5,450 nt of DNA. Source: Bovifimicola sp964595785 (GTDB lineage Bacteria > Bacillota > Clostridia > Lachnospirales > Lachnospiraceae). The DNA lies in contig CAZQRO010000111.1 of NCBI GenBank assembly GCA_964595785.1, positions 1-5,450 on the forward strand. Reading direction: 5' to 3'. Each line of letters starts with the position of its first letter. The stretch's first letter is position 1. Shown piece by piece: positions 5,447 to 5,450 of this stretch. The translations under genes were made by a program, and so were the position numbers. The notes under the pieces were generated by a model. It made no database searches. It saw only the letters and a program-made list of their open reading frames with translations, and was not told the origin of the DNA.

Positions 5447-5450
5447 ATGG
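5447..5450 (+). CDS. Start of an unidentified gene, cut by the right edge
   Basis: Only the ATG and the first base (G) of the second codon are in the window, so the product cannot be named. The start is supported by the promoter at 5318-5346 and the AGGAGG at 5432-5437. The second codon starting with G (Val, Ala, Asp, Glu or Gly) is all that can be said. Confidence 0.6.

Overview
The window is AT-rich and looks like chromosome from a low-GC Firmicute, most likely a Clostridia/Lachnospiraceae-type anaerobe. This rests on base composition, AGGAGG-type ribosome sites, a SpoVB-like sporulation flippase and the clostridial style of the MnmA protein. Assignment is by family recognition only; no database search was possible.

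Layout: (1) 1-829, minus strand: N-terminal part of a SpoVB/MOP-superfamily flippase that runs off the left edge. It appears to lack about 140-150 residues (roughly TM3-TM5) through a frame-preserving deletion. (2) 830-899: short divergent intergenic region with a SigE-like promoter candidate for the flippase and the ribosome site of the next gene. (3) 900-2066, plus: complete IscS/NifS-type cysteine desulfurase. (4) 2055-2151: a good SigA promoter overlapping the end of that gene, then a perfect 9-bp hairpin in the leader of mnmA. (5) 2152-3249, plus: complete mnmA (tRNA 2-thiouridylase). (6) 3249-4304, plus: membrane protein with a Cache-like extracellular sensor domain but no output domain, overlapping the mnmA stop by one base. 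(7) 4266-4298: hairpin with a T-tract in the minus direction, serving as terminator of the convergent gene while lying inside the last codons of the Cache gene. (8) 4335-5147, minus: complete PHP-family histidinol-phosphatase. (9) 5148-5446: divergent intergenic region with a candidate promoter for the phosphatase and a well-formed SigA promoter, repeated TAGGT/ACCTA motifs, a structured leader and a strong AGGAGG site for a gene whose first codon (5447) is just inside the window.

How they work together: the desulfurase and MnmA form a sulfur relay for 2-thiolation of the wobble uridine of Lys, Glu and Gln tRNAs. No IscU/NifU scaffold lies between them, which fits a dedicated tRNA-thiolation pair of the YrvO-TrmU kind rather than an Fe-S assembly operon. 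The Cache protein is translationally coupled to mnmA but has no obvious functional tie to it. The histidinol-phosphatase would act in histidine biosynthesis and is a separate, convergent unit.

I see no CRISPR array, tRNA or rRNA, transposase or other mobile element, and no evidence for a wholly new system. The oddities worth a second look are two proteins missing expected parts (the flippase and the Cache sensor), the mnmA leader hairpin, and the possible operator and leader structure at the right end.
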